A DNA stretch of 64,000 nucleotides, from the NCBI GenBank assembly GCA_034519515.1, contig JAXHOK010000055.1, forward strand, positions 62,001 through 126,000. Direction: 5' to 3'. Positions 42,584-51,195 of the stretch are shown here, one piece after another. Source of the DNA: Arcicella sp034519515. Lineage in GTDB: Bacteria; Bacteroidota; Bacteroidia; Cytophagales; Spirosomataceae. Each line of letters starts with the position of its first letter. The stretch's first letter is position 1. The notes beneath the pieces were generated by a model. That model was not told the DNA's origin, did not search any database, and was given only the letters and a program-made list of their open reading frames with translations. The position numbers and the translations under genes were made by a program.

Positions 42584-43354
42584 TTATTTACTCAAAGAAA
42601 TATAATTATAATCCTCCAAGAGTTTATTCAGAAAAACATAATCATCTTCCTTACTGTCGATGCTCAGAATTTTTTTGATGTGATTGGCTAATTTCTGGGC
42701 TAATTCGTGATTGACGTGCGTTTCTGATTTTTGTAATAAATCCTTCACGATGGTCATATCACGGTCTGAAAGTTTAATAATTTCGGGATATTGAGGGACA
42801 TAATCAGCTTTCTTCTTACTGAAATAGGCATAAATAGTATCGTCCAAACTCCATTCGGTTTCTTTCGCCCGCACGATGTAGGTTTGAGCGGCAATATCGC
42901 CTAAACGTTGTTGATTTTTTCCGATGGCAATAAATAAAGCCCCAATCAAAGGACTGAAAAAAGTCAGAGCCGCAAACATGGGATTTACGAACGTGAAAAG
43001 AGCAAAAAGATAAGCATCAACCAACAAAAACATCCATCTGATAGCACACTGGCTTACTGACGGCGGGTTTCCATCAATGCCAATTACCCGAATACCTAAC
43101 AACAATTTGCCAATAGTTTGCCCTTTATTGAGCCATTCCAGCAGGAAACTATACAACAAAAAAGGGGTGAAAATGATGAATGCCAGAAGAGTCGTATTGA
43201 CATCAAAAGAGATACTAAAAACTGCCGAAACAGCAAAGATGTACGTCCATTTAATAGCTAAATCAATAAAAAATGCCCCAAATCGCCGACCGACGGAAGA
43301 CATTTCAAAGGATAAGTCAATATTTAGAAAGGTGGGAATATTTAAGGCTTTCAT
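42584..43354 (-). CDS. RDD family membrane protein
   Basis: The 256-residue protein has an RDD-type membrane domain (VGRRFGAFFIDLAIKWTYIF, with the Arg and Asp of the motif, and LLEWLNKGQTIGKLLLGIRVIGIDG) followed by a soluble helical C-terminal tail of about 100 residues. RDD proteins have been linked to ion transport, but here the consistent partner is the divergent spoIIM-like gene, part of a conserved cluster with DUF4129, DUF4350, MoxR and DUF58. A miniature element now sits between the two divergent genes. Confidence 0.9.
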   Translation of the reverse strand: MKALNIPTFLNIDLSFEMSSVGRRFGAFFIDLAIKWTYIFAVSAVFSISFDVNTTLLAFIIFTPFLLYSFLLEWLNKGQTIGKLLLGIRVIGIDGNPPSVSQCAIRWMFLLVDAYLFALFTFVNPMFAALTFFSPLIGALFIAIGKNQQRLGDIAAQTYIVRAKETEWSLDDTIYAYFSKKKADYVPQYPEIIKLSDRDMTIVKDLLQKSETHVNHELAQKLANHIKKILSIDSKEDDYVFLNKLLEDYNYISLSK

Positions 43355-43404
43355 TTTGTAATTTTAAGAAAAAAAATTAATATTACAAGAGAAATTCACA
43401 ATTA

Positions 43405-43580
43405 GTAACGGGAATTAAATAATATCATCCATTAATACGAGATTATTTTTGTTCCTTTCGAGGCGGTAAAACCGCAGTTTAGCATCGCTAAATGAGGCGC
43501 TCCGACGATTCGGTTTTACCAACGAAGAACGGGGCAAAAAGAATGAGTAGTAATGGGTGAGGTTATTTAATTTGCGTTAC
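43405..43580. mobile_element. miniature inverted-repeat element (GTAACG termini), complete copy
   Basis: The 176-base element has termini GTAACGGGAATTAAATAATA and, from the other end, GTAACGCAAATTAAATAACC, with matching CATTAATAC / CATTACTAC further in. Inner arms GGTAAAACCG / CGGTTTTACC enclose the core CAGTTTAGCATCGCTAAATG. It is flanked by TTA on both sides (43402-43404, 43581-43583). It occupies most of the 315-base gap between the divergent RDD and SpoIIM genes. The 18.6 kb copy is in the opposite orientation. Confidence 0.9.
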
Positions 43581-43669
43581 TTATGAAGTAAAAATTAAGA
43601 ATTATAAATGATTGATTTTTCGTGTTTGGTAATTTTTAATTTTTACTTCATAATTTTTAATTAGAATTA

Positions 43670-44665
43670 ATGAGAGAAGCCTCCTTTATTGATAAAAATA
43701 AACACCGCTGGCACGACATCGAACATTTTGAAAAAGAAAATCCCGATGAGATTTCTTCCGATTTTATCGACCTCGTGAATGACCTTTCTTACGCACAAAC
43801 GCATTATCCCCACAGCAGAATTACCAATTATATCAACTTCTTGGCAGCAAGGGTTTATAAATCTATCTTCGTTAAACAAGACAAAAACCCCATTTTGGAA
43901 TATTGGAAAAAGGATTTTCCTCTGATAATTGGGCATAACCGAAAGGTGCTTTGGGTGGCGGTTACGTTCTTTTTTACGTTCAGTATTTTGGGTTATGTTT
44001 GCTCATTTCTCGACCCTAATTTCATTGAATCGGTCATGGGTGCTGGCTATGTGCAGATGACCGAAGCCAACATCAAAAAAGGAATTCCATTTGGGGTTTA
44101 TGCCTCTGAAAGTGCTTTAAGTATGTTTTTGAAGATATTTGCTAATAATCTTTTTGTGGGGTTAATGGTCTATATGTCAGGGATTTTGCTGGGCATTGGC
44201 ACGTTTTATCACACCTTCAAAAACGGTTTGATGTTTGGTACTTTTATGGCAATGTTCTTCAAGCACAGCCTCGGAATTCAGGCAATTTTTGTGATTATGC
44301 TTCATGGCACGCTGGAACTGATGGGTTTGATTTTGGAGTGTATGGCAGGGCTGATTTTGGGGTTAAGTTTCCTCTTTCCAAACACCCTAACTCGCAAGGA
44401 AGCCCTCAAAAAAGGGATGTTGGAAAGTGCCAAAATCTATATCGGAACAATCCCTTTCACCATCTTGGCAGCATTCATCGAAAGTTACGTTACGCACTTG
44501 GGCAAATCGGGTTTTTCGCAAGCTAATCCGCTGATTATGATATTATTAGCGTTAGTTTTCTTCGGCAGTTGGGCGTTTGTGGTTTGGTATTTTTTTATTT
44601 ACAGCAAGAAAGTGGCGAAAGCGTTTCCATTGGAAGAGTATTTGAAGGGAATGGTTTCTTCTTGA
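43670..44665 (+). CDS. SpoIIM-like (stage II sporulation protein M family) membrane protein
   Basis: The 331-residue protein has a soluble N-terminal helical part (MREASFIDKNKHRWHDIEHFEKENPDEI) and about five membrane segments with the SpoIIM/DUF95 pattern: VAVTFFFTFSILGYVCSFLDPNF, ANNLFVGLMVYMSGILLGIGTFYHTFKNGLMFG and HGTLELMGLILECMAGLILG. The species does not sporulate; in non-sporulating bacteria this family is a partner of the RDD and MoxR/DUF58 cluster. Here the downstream partners are missing and lie at 9746-14234 in the other orientation. Confidence 0.9.
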   Translation: MREASFIDKNKHRWHDIEHFEKENPDEISSDFIDLVNDLSYAQTHYPHSRITNYINFLAARVYKSIFVKQDKNPILEYWKKDFPLIIGHNRKVLWVAVTFFFTFSILGYVCSFLDPNFIESVMGAGYVQMTEANIKKGIPFGVYASESALSMFLKIFANNLFVGLMVYMSGILLGIGTFYHTFKNGLMFGTFMAMFFKHSLGIQAIFVIMLHGTLELMGLILECMAGLILGLSFLFPNTLTRKEALKKGMLESAKIYIGTIPFTILAAFIESYVTHLGKSGFSQANPLIMILLALVFFGSWAFVVWYFFIYSKKVAKAFPLEEYLKGMVSS

Positions 44666-44771
44666 CGGTGAAGGGTGAACAGTCAAAGGGTAAACGGTTG
44701 TCACTGCCCGATGGCTGGTGTCCAGACCAGACATAAATGCGAAAGCAAAATCCGAGTATTAAAACACTAGT

Positions 44772-44877
44772 GGTTCTCTGACAGTTTTAAGGTTTTAAAG
44801 CCTTATAGGTTTGATTATCAGTAATTTATGACTATATTATTAAAATCCATTAGTTCCCCAAGAACTTTCAGAGAACC
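44772..44877. repeat. inverted repeat of GGTTCTCTGACAGTT type
   Basis: GGTTCTCTGACAGTT and AACTTTCAGAGAACC pair with one mismatch across a 76-base AT-rich interior. The size and terminal arms suggest a small mobile element, but no target duplication is visible. It lies in the 277-base gap after the spoIIM-like gene; upstream in the same gap is a GGTGAAGGGTGAAC repeat (44669-44700) related to the arms at 62234. Confidence 0.6.
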
Positions 44878-44942
44878 GTATTTAATGAAGATTCTCGTGA
44901 AAACGCCCATGCTCCTCTCTTTAACCCTTATTCTCTAAAAAC

Positions 44943-46181
44943 TTACTTCTTCTTTCGCCTCGCCTTTTTGGCTTCTGCTAATAACTTTTTGGCTTCATCC
45001 CGCTGAGTTGCCTTACGGTCGGTGTCATCAATTACTTGCTTGTAATATTCAATTGCCTTGTCATAATCTTCCTCCTGCGAGGCAATTTTTCCCAACGCCA
45101 ACATCGAAGACCAATAATATCCTGAGTTGGTGGTGCTGGTATTCTTAGCAAATTCTATCGTTTTCTGATAATATTCTTTGGCAGTTTTGATGTCCTTATC
45201 GTAGTTATAGGCATAATATGCCAAGATGTAAGAGGCATAACGTCCGCTTACGCCTTCATAGCCAGGCATACGGTCGTCAATTTTTGCTAAAATACTCTTA
45301 GACAAAGACTTAGCCTCGTTCACATGACCCGAAACGAAGGCACTGCGAGCATAAAAACGTTGAAAAAATGGATTATCTGGATATGATTCTGAGGTGTATT
45401 TTGCCAAATTCAATGCTTTATCATTCATATTTTCCAAACCATAAATTTGCAAAAGAAAATAACGAGCTTCGGTGCGGGTATAAAAAGCATTGTAACTCAC
45501 CTTCTCTAACTGTTTGATACCTTTAGGTTTATCGCCCTTCGGGAAAAGCCACAAAACTGGACGAAGCAAAGGATAGTTTTCTTTCACATAATAAAAATAA
45601 TAATTATACAGCCCATCCCCAAACATTAATTCTGGACTAAAATCGGCAAAACTTCTGGAACGGTCGAGGTATTTCAGGGCATTCTTAGCCGCAAAAGTAG
45701 CCTTCGACCAATGTTTGCGTTCTGAGTGTAAACGCCCTTTAAAAGCATAAGCCCCTGCCATGAAAAATGCTGCTTCGGGGTTTTCAGAATCATCCCAAAT
45801 TTTTTCGGCTTTTTCGATACTTTTATCCATGTATGCCAAACACTTCTCATCATAAAGAGCGTTTTCAGTATTGGGAACGATTTTCCACCACTCCATCAAA
45901 CCCAACAGAAATTCGGGCAAAGGATGTTCTGGATACTTGACTTTCAGGTAGTTAAACTCTTTTTCAGCTTCATAAAATTTAAAATTATACATGTGATTAA
46001 TGGCAGTACTTGCCTCAATCTGTACTTCATTCGTAAGCAACAACATTCCTTTTGAACGCTCTTTTTCTGCCTTTTCAGTATCTTTCCACCACTGCGAATA
46101 TCCGTGATTTGTAGTAATCACTAACAGTAAAAAAGCCAAAAACGCTTTGATATTTACTGACAAATTGAATCTATTTTTCAT
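44943..46181 (-). CDS. secreted TPR-repeat protein
   Basis: The 412-residue protein has a signal peptide (MKNRFNLSVNIKAFLAFLLLV...GYS) and a chain of TPR-like helices: the ending EEDYDKAIEYYKQVIDD is the clearest unit. The length, the WW residues early in the mature protein and the Lys-rich tail (KKARRKKK) fit a conserved but unnamed Bacteroidota family. ATG 46181 is preferred to 46208 because the signal peptide begins there and the promoter lies 24 bases upstream. Confidence 0.8.
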   Translation of the reverse strand: MKNRFNLSVNIKAFLAFLLLVITTNHGYSQWWKDTEKAEKERSKGMLLLTNEVQIEASTAINHMYNFKFYEAEKEFNYLKVKYPEHPLPEFLLGLMEWWKIVPNTENALYDEKCLAYMDKSIEKAEKIWDDSENPEAAFFMAGAYAFKGRLHSERKHWSKATFAAKNALKYLDRSRSFADFSPELMFGDGLYNYYFYYVKENYPLLRPVLWLFPKGDKPKGIKQLEKVSYNAFYTRTEARYFLLQIYGLENMNDKALNLAKYTSESYPDNPFFQRFYARSAFVSGHVNEAKSLSKSILAKIDDRMPGYEGVSGRYASYILAYYAYNYDKDIKTAKEYYQKTIEFAKNTSTTNSGYYWSSMLALGKIASQEEDYDKAIEYYKQVIDDTDRKATQRDEAKKLLAEAKKARRKKK

Positions 46182-46205
46182 TGTGCTGAGTTCTAATATT
46201 TTGTG

Positions 46206-46213
46206 CAAAATTA
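46206..46213 (-). promoter_or_regulatory. -7 promoter element (TAATTTTG) for the TPR gene
   Basis: TAATTTTG on the minus strand fits TAnnTTTG and is 24 bases upstream of ATG 46181. Confidence 0.5.
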
Positions 46214-46501
46214 ACGAATAATTGGGTTGGAAAGTATGGAAAATGGATTGAGAATATAAACGTAAAAACTACGAAAATATATAGTTTTAATTCTTTGAAA
46301 AAATCTAAGAATTGGAAAATCCCCCTTTGAAGGGGGCAGGGGGATGTAATACTCAAAAAAATAATTCATAAACTACTGATAATCAAATACTTACTTACCC
46401 CCCACCATTTTATTTTTTATTATTTATAAACAACATTTTATTTTGAAATGAGTTTTACAATCATTAATATTACGCAACTAACTCTTAAAACTTATCTTTC
46501 T

Positions 46502-47134
46502 ATGCAAACTCAAAAACTAACCTGTATTATTGTAGATGATGAAATTGTAAGCGCCGAAGTATTAGCTCATTACGTTTCTAAAATTCCTTATCTGAATCTC
46601 AAAAAGATTTTCCAAAACTCCACCGAAGCCTTAGCGTATCTCTTGAAAACCCCCACTGATTTATTGATCACTGATATAATGATGCCCCAACTCACGGGCA
46701 TTCAATTATACGAGTCTATCGTCACGCAGGTACATACGAAGGTAATTTTTGTTTCGGGTTTTGAAAAAGAAATGTATAAAGCTCTGAAATATTCAGCGGT
46801 TGATTTTTTGCAGAAGCCAGTCACTGAAAAACGATTTCAAGAAGCCGCTTTGAAAGCCTTAAAATTAGTCCAAGTAGAGTATGAAATATATGAATCAATC
46901 CCGAAGGAGGTATTGGACAAAGCCTTGAAAAATTATGGAACATTAAGTGCTACCGAAAAGAAGGTTTTAGGTTTAATAGCAGCGTTGAATACTACTAAAC
47001 AAATAGCGAATGAATTGTTTATTTCTTTGAAAACAGCAGAAGGGCATCGTTTTAATATTAGGAAAAAATTAGGTTTACTATCTGAAAATAATTTGACCGA
47101 GATAGCCATATTTTTAAGAGAAAGAATAAATTAA
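46502..47134 (+). CDS. response regulator with LuxR-type HTH output
   Basis: The 210-residue protein has a receiver domain (TCIIVDDEIVSAEVLAHYV; phospho-Asp in LLITDIMMPQLTG; Lys in DFLQKPVTEKRF) that resembles LytTR-type receivers, but the C-terminus is a LuxR-family HTH (LSATEKKVLGLIAALNTTKQIANELFISLKTAEGHRFNIRKKLG). ATG 46502 starts the receiver directly. No histidine kinase is adjacent, so it is an orphan or is served by a distant kinase. It lies directly upstream of a small secreted peptide gene on the same strand. Confidence 0.9.
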   Translation: MQTQKLTCIIVDDEIVSAEVLAHYVSKIPYLNLKKIFQNSTEALAYLLKTPTDLLITDIMMPQLTGIQLYESIVTQVHTKVIFVSGFEKEMYKALKYSAVDFLQKPVTEKRFQEAALKALKLVQVEYEIYESIPKEVLDKALKNYGTLSATEKKVLGLIAALNTTKQIANELFISLKTAEGHRFNIRKKLGLLSENNLTEIAIFLRERIN

Positions 47135-47166
47135 ATGATAATCTCAAAATTTAAGGGGTACTACTT

Positions 47167-47199
47167 ATTGACATTGTCATTAGAAACAGCATACCTTTG
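47167..47199 (+). promoter_or_regulatory. promoter of the small secreted peptide gene
   Basis: ATTG at 47167-47170, a 21-base spacer and TACCTTTG at 47192-47199 fit the Bacteroidota promoter. The start point should be near 47206, so the hairpin AAAGCCCACC / GGTGAGCTTT (47208-47244) would lie in the 5' leader of the peptide message and not be a terminator of the regulator gene. Confidence 0.6.
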
Positions 47200-47284
47200 A
47201 AATAAGTAAAGCCCACCGAAGTTTGAAGACCATTGGTGAGCTTTATGAGTCTTAACTTTTAACAATTAAAACTTTCACAAAAGT

Positions 47285-47539
47285 ATGAAAAAGAAAGCAT
47301 TTTTCAGTTTATTTGTTGCCATGCTGTTATCATTTGGTATGATGGCAAAGTCGAGTTGTACAACAGCTAAAGTAAATTATAGTATGCAAAAAGAATACAA
47401 AAAAACTCCTCGAAAAACAATTAATGTTAGTTGTTTGGTTGTTCAGTTATCATGTATGAGAGCACTTGCTTGTGGATCTACTGGTGGTGAACTTGTTAGA
47501 GATGCTATAAGATTAGAAGGTGGTTTATGTGGTGAATAA
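47285..47539 (+). CDS. small Cys-rich secreted peptide
   Basis: The 84-residue product has a Sec signal (MKKKAFFSLFVAMLLSFGMMA, cleavage near residue 21) and a short mature part with five Cys (25, 50, 57, 63, 82) and a Gly-rich end (GSTGGELVRDAIRLEGGLCGE). I do not recognise the family. It has its own promoter and a structured leader, and is followed by a hairpin (47545-47580, AACGGTG / CACCGTT) before the GLPGLI gene. The context of export-associated genes suggests an exported peptide, but this is inference. Confidence 0.65.
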   Translation: MKKKAFFSLFVAMLLSFGMMAKSSCTTAKVNYSMQKEYKKTPRKTINVSCLVVQLSCMRALACGSTGGELVRDAIRLEGGLCGE

Positions 47540-47637
47540 TAAATCAACGGTGGATATTTACTGAAAATTAAATATTCACCGTTAGAAATCAAGTAAAATT
47601 CTCAACTTTATAATATCAGTTAACCCTTTAAAATCGC

Positions 47638-48446
47638 ATGAAGACATCAATTCTTATCTTATCTTTATTAATAAGTTCTAATTTTGGGATTTTTTCACAA
47701 ACATCAAAAGATAAAGGCTATCTGTTAATTCGTTATGATGAAACATCCATATCAGATACAATGGATTTATCAAAAAGAATTACGATGTAATGGGTTTAGA
47801 AATTGGAAAGTCAATGAGTAGGTTTTATAGCATTTCTCTTGAAGAAACTAAAAAAGCACTGATGGAGCAATTAAAACAAACTAATGGTATTGATTTTAAG
47901 GCATTGAAAACTCCTAAGAATAGAAGGGGAAAAGAGAGAATTATCTTTAAAAATTATGGTAATAGTCAGATAACATCAATGGAGAATTTGGGGCTTTTTG
48001 AGTATACTGTTCAAGAACCAATGCCAAATATAAGTTGGCAAATCCAAACTGATACGATGCAAATTGTCGGTTATCTTTGTCAGAAAGCTATTTGCCAATT
48101 TAAGGGAAGAAATTATGAGGCCTGGTTTACTTCTTCTATCAATGTGAGTGAAGGACCTTGGAAATTTACGGGTTTACCAGGGTTGATTTTAAAAATTATA
48201 GAAAGCAAAGGACATTTTATTTTTGAGTGTACGGCAATTGAAAAAGTTGATACGGAGATTCCAATCCCTGTCGCAAAGGGAGAAAAAGTATCTAAGGAAC
48301 AGTTTTTAGCACTAAACAAGTTATTTATTGAAGACCCATTACCATTTTTAAGCAGTGGAAAAGGTGGTACTAATTTTACTATTGATAATCCACCGACCAA
48401 TCTCCCCAAACGTTCTTACAACCCAATGGAACTTACAGAAAAATAA
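47638..48446 (+). pseudogene. GLPGLI family protein, frameshifted
   Basis: The gene starts at ATG 47638 with a signal peptide (MKTSILILSLLISSNFGIFS) and reads GYLLIRYDETSISDTMDLSK, then hits a stop at about 47788. A one-base shift in the A-run TCAAAAAGAATTAC restores KNYDVMGLEIGKSMSRF, leading to the family hallmark WKFTGLPGLILKI and the stop at 48446. GLPGLI proteins are secreted Bacteroidota proteins of unknown function, usually beside a TonB-receptor-like gene, as here. The single lesion lies in a homopolymer, so a sequencing error is as likely as a true mutation. Confidence 0.85.
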
Positions 48447-48454
48447 GATTTTGA

Positions 48455-51124
48455 ATGAAAAAAATAGTAATCGTTGTATGTTTTTTGATAGTAACATTAC
48501 TTAGTTTTTCTGGTTTTATTCTCAGTTTCTGTCTGGGCGTGTGGTGGATGCACAAAATCATGTGCTTCAAGGGGTGAGTGTAAGGGCGTATTTGCCCAAA
48601 TCAAGTATTATTCAGGCTTTCGCTATTACAAATGCCAAGGGTTTTATCAATTCAACAAGACTATTTCTTCTGATTCCGTGAAATTAGTCGTTGGGGCAAT
48701 GGGCTTTTCCATTGAGGAACGGATTATTAGTAAAATTAATTTAGTTCAAGATTATGTACTCATTCCGAAGGCTACTGAGTTACAAGAAGTTAAAGTTAAA
48801 ACTCCACCCATCAGAGTCAGTAACGATACTATTCGCTATGATGTCAAACAATTTGCCAATCCTTTCGACCGCAATTTAGCGGATATTCTCAAAAAACTTC
48901 CTGGTATTGAATTGGGTGAAAACGGGGTAATCAAATACAATGGCGAACCCATCAATAAATATTATACCGAAGGCAAAGATTTGTTCGAGGGTAAATACAA
49001 AGTTGCCAATGATAATTTCAAATGGCAAGATGTGGAACGAGTCGAAATCCTTGAAAATCATCAGCCAATTAACCTGCTCAGAGACATCGTTTATTCACAA
49101 AAAGCAGGATTAAATGTTGTTTTCAAAGAATCTGCCAAAGCCCAATGGCTCAAAAATGCTCAGTTAGGAATTGGTTTGAATACCGACGATTTGTTATACG
49201 ACAACCTGCTCAACCTCGCCCGAATTATCTCTAAAAATCAGTCATTCAGCATTTTCAAGAATAATAATATTGGCACTGACTTGTCGCCTGATACCAAAGA
49301 ACTGAATATTGAACAATTGATTAATTCTGGTCCACAATTGGCATATCTCAGAAACACACAACCCATTACGTCCGTTGCGGAACTCAACCGTCCACCAATT
49401 CAGCAAAAATATTTAACTTTCAATCAGAGTCATTTTATAACCTCCAAGCACCTTTGGGGTATTGGCAAAAAGTATGATTTAGTGCTTAATCTTGAATATT
49501 TGAAGGATAAACAAAATAATCAAGGGCAAATTGAGAGCCGATATTTTTTAGGAAAAGATACGCTTGTGGTATCGGAAAAGAAAAATAACAATTTCCGTCT
49601 CGACCAATTGGAAGGGACTTTATCGCTCGTGAGTAATCAGCCAAAATATTATTTGAGCAACAAATTGAGCGTGAAAAATAGTTGGAAGTATTCGGAGGGG
49701 ATTCTCATGAACGAAAGTAATAATCTCAGTCAGACATTATTACAAAACAGTCCTTTCGATACGCAATGGCTATCAAATGATTTCAAATTGTTGAAAAAGA
49801 CTTTAAGCAATAATGTTTTTGAAATTAGGGCTTGGGGATATTTTATTAAAGCACCGCAAACCTTGTCAATCAATGACGATAGATCTATCGTAGAACAAAA
49901 TATCATCACTGAAAAAGGGACTGTTTGATACTTACGTGAGTTTTATGACTCATAAAAAATTAGGGATGAAATACAAAACTGGATGTAACTTATTCTACTC
50001 AAAAACTTGATTCAAAACTGGATGGTTTTATGGCTAAAACGCTCGTAGCGGATAGTGCGTTACTCGTTAAAAGTCAGAGGATTAACTACACGAAAATATA
50101 TGGAGAAGTAGGTTATGCCCTTTCAAAAGAGAACATCAAATTAGAAGCTAAATTACCCCTCAGTTTTTTGTATTGGCAAAATCCACAAAAAGAGCAACTA
50201 TTTTTTGATCCTAAAATTTCAGCAACCTACATTTTTTCTTCTCAATGGAATACAAGTGTTCGATATGATTTTTCCAATTATATTCCAGAAATTAACGAAG
50301 TTTATACAGGCTATTTACTGAATGATTATCGGACGCTAACTCAAAATAATGGAGTTCTTCCAACTATTCAGAAGCATACGGCAAATTGGGATATGAGATT
50401 TAGAGACATGATTCATTTTGGTTGGGAAGTATTGGAATCGGTTGACAAAAAAGTAGTCTGAATCTCTTGAAAGGGCAAAATAATGAAGGGCTTTTCATCA
50501 AACAGGTCAATCTATTATCCGATAATACGACTGAAAACTTAACTGCATTTGCTCAGATTAGTAAGTATTGGCACAGTATCTGAACCAAAATCACTTGAAT
50601 GGAACAAATGTAAATAGTTTTTAAATCGTTTATTGACAAACAATCAGCTTGCCTTGATCAAAACCCAATCCCAGAATCTGACTTGTAATATTACTACATC
50701 ACCTAAAAATTGGATTCAAACACAATTTGAGGTAAAATTTAGCCAAAATAAAAATCGATTGAACGAATTGGTGAAAATACTGAAAATAATCAAACAAATA
50801 GATTTATTTTTTAAAATAAATGCCAATCCCAGTAAATTATTAACCTTGGTTGATAAGTAACAATCAGATTATGGATGATAAAACAAACACAAAGCTACGT
50901 TTTCATAGATGTTTCAACGAGGTATAAATTCAAAAATAATAGTTGGCAAATTGGATTAAACCTTCAAAATATTACAATGAATCTTCATTTCGCTTGTTTA
51001 GTTTTTCAGAAAATAGCTATTTTTTATCAACATTTAGAATTAGACCACGCCAACTTGTATTAAATGCTAATTTTTCTTTTGAATTAAACCATATTCTTAA
51101 AACCGCCCATCCCAAATCAAAATG
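48455..51124 (+). pseudogene. TonB-receptor-like outer-membrane protein with carboxypeptidase-regulatory domain, multiply frameshifted
   Basis: Pieces of one long protein occur in order in several frames. They are a leader (MKKIVIVVCFLIVTLLSFSG), a carboxypeptidase-regulatory-like domain (GRVVDAQNHVLQGVSVRAY), a plug-like region (DILKKLPGIELGENGVIKYN and EGKDLFEGKYKVANDNFKW) and barrel strands running to FSFELNHILKTAHPKSK. At least five frame changes are seen (near 48530, 48645, 49930, 50460 and beyond). The plug and first barrel part (48678-49928) is one intact frame. In relatives this protein follows GLPGLI and is thought to act with it. As it stands no full protein can be made. Confidence 0.82.
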
Positions 51125-51195
51125 AATCTTTCCAAATTTTTCATGTTATTGCAATGTTAAATCAATTTCCAACCTAAACATTATCTACTTTACAG

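Noticed and set aside
18615..43580. Split of the SpoIIM/MoxR cluster caused by recombination between the two GTAACG elements
   Set aside because: Those copies are at 18.6 and 43.4 kb, but the breakpoints needed are near 14.25 and 44.7 kb, and RDD still adjoins spoIIM across the 43.4 kb copy.
47208..47244. Terminator after the LuxR-type regulator
   Set aside because: No T-run, and a good promoter at 47167-47199 places this hairpin in the next gene's leader.
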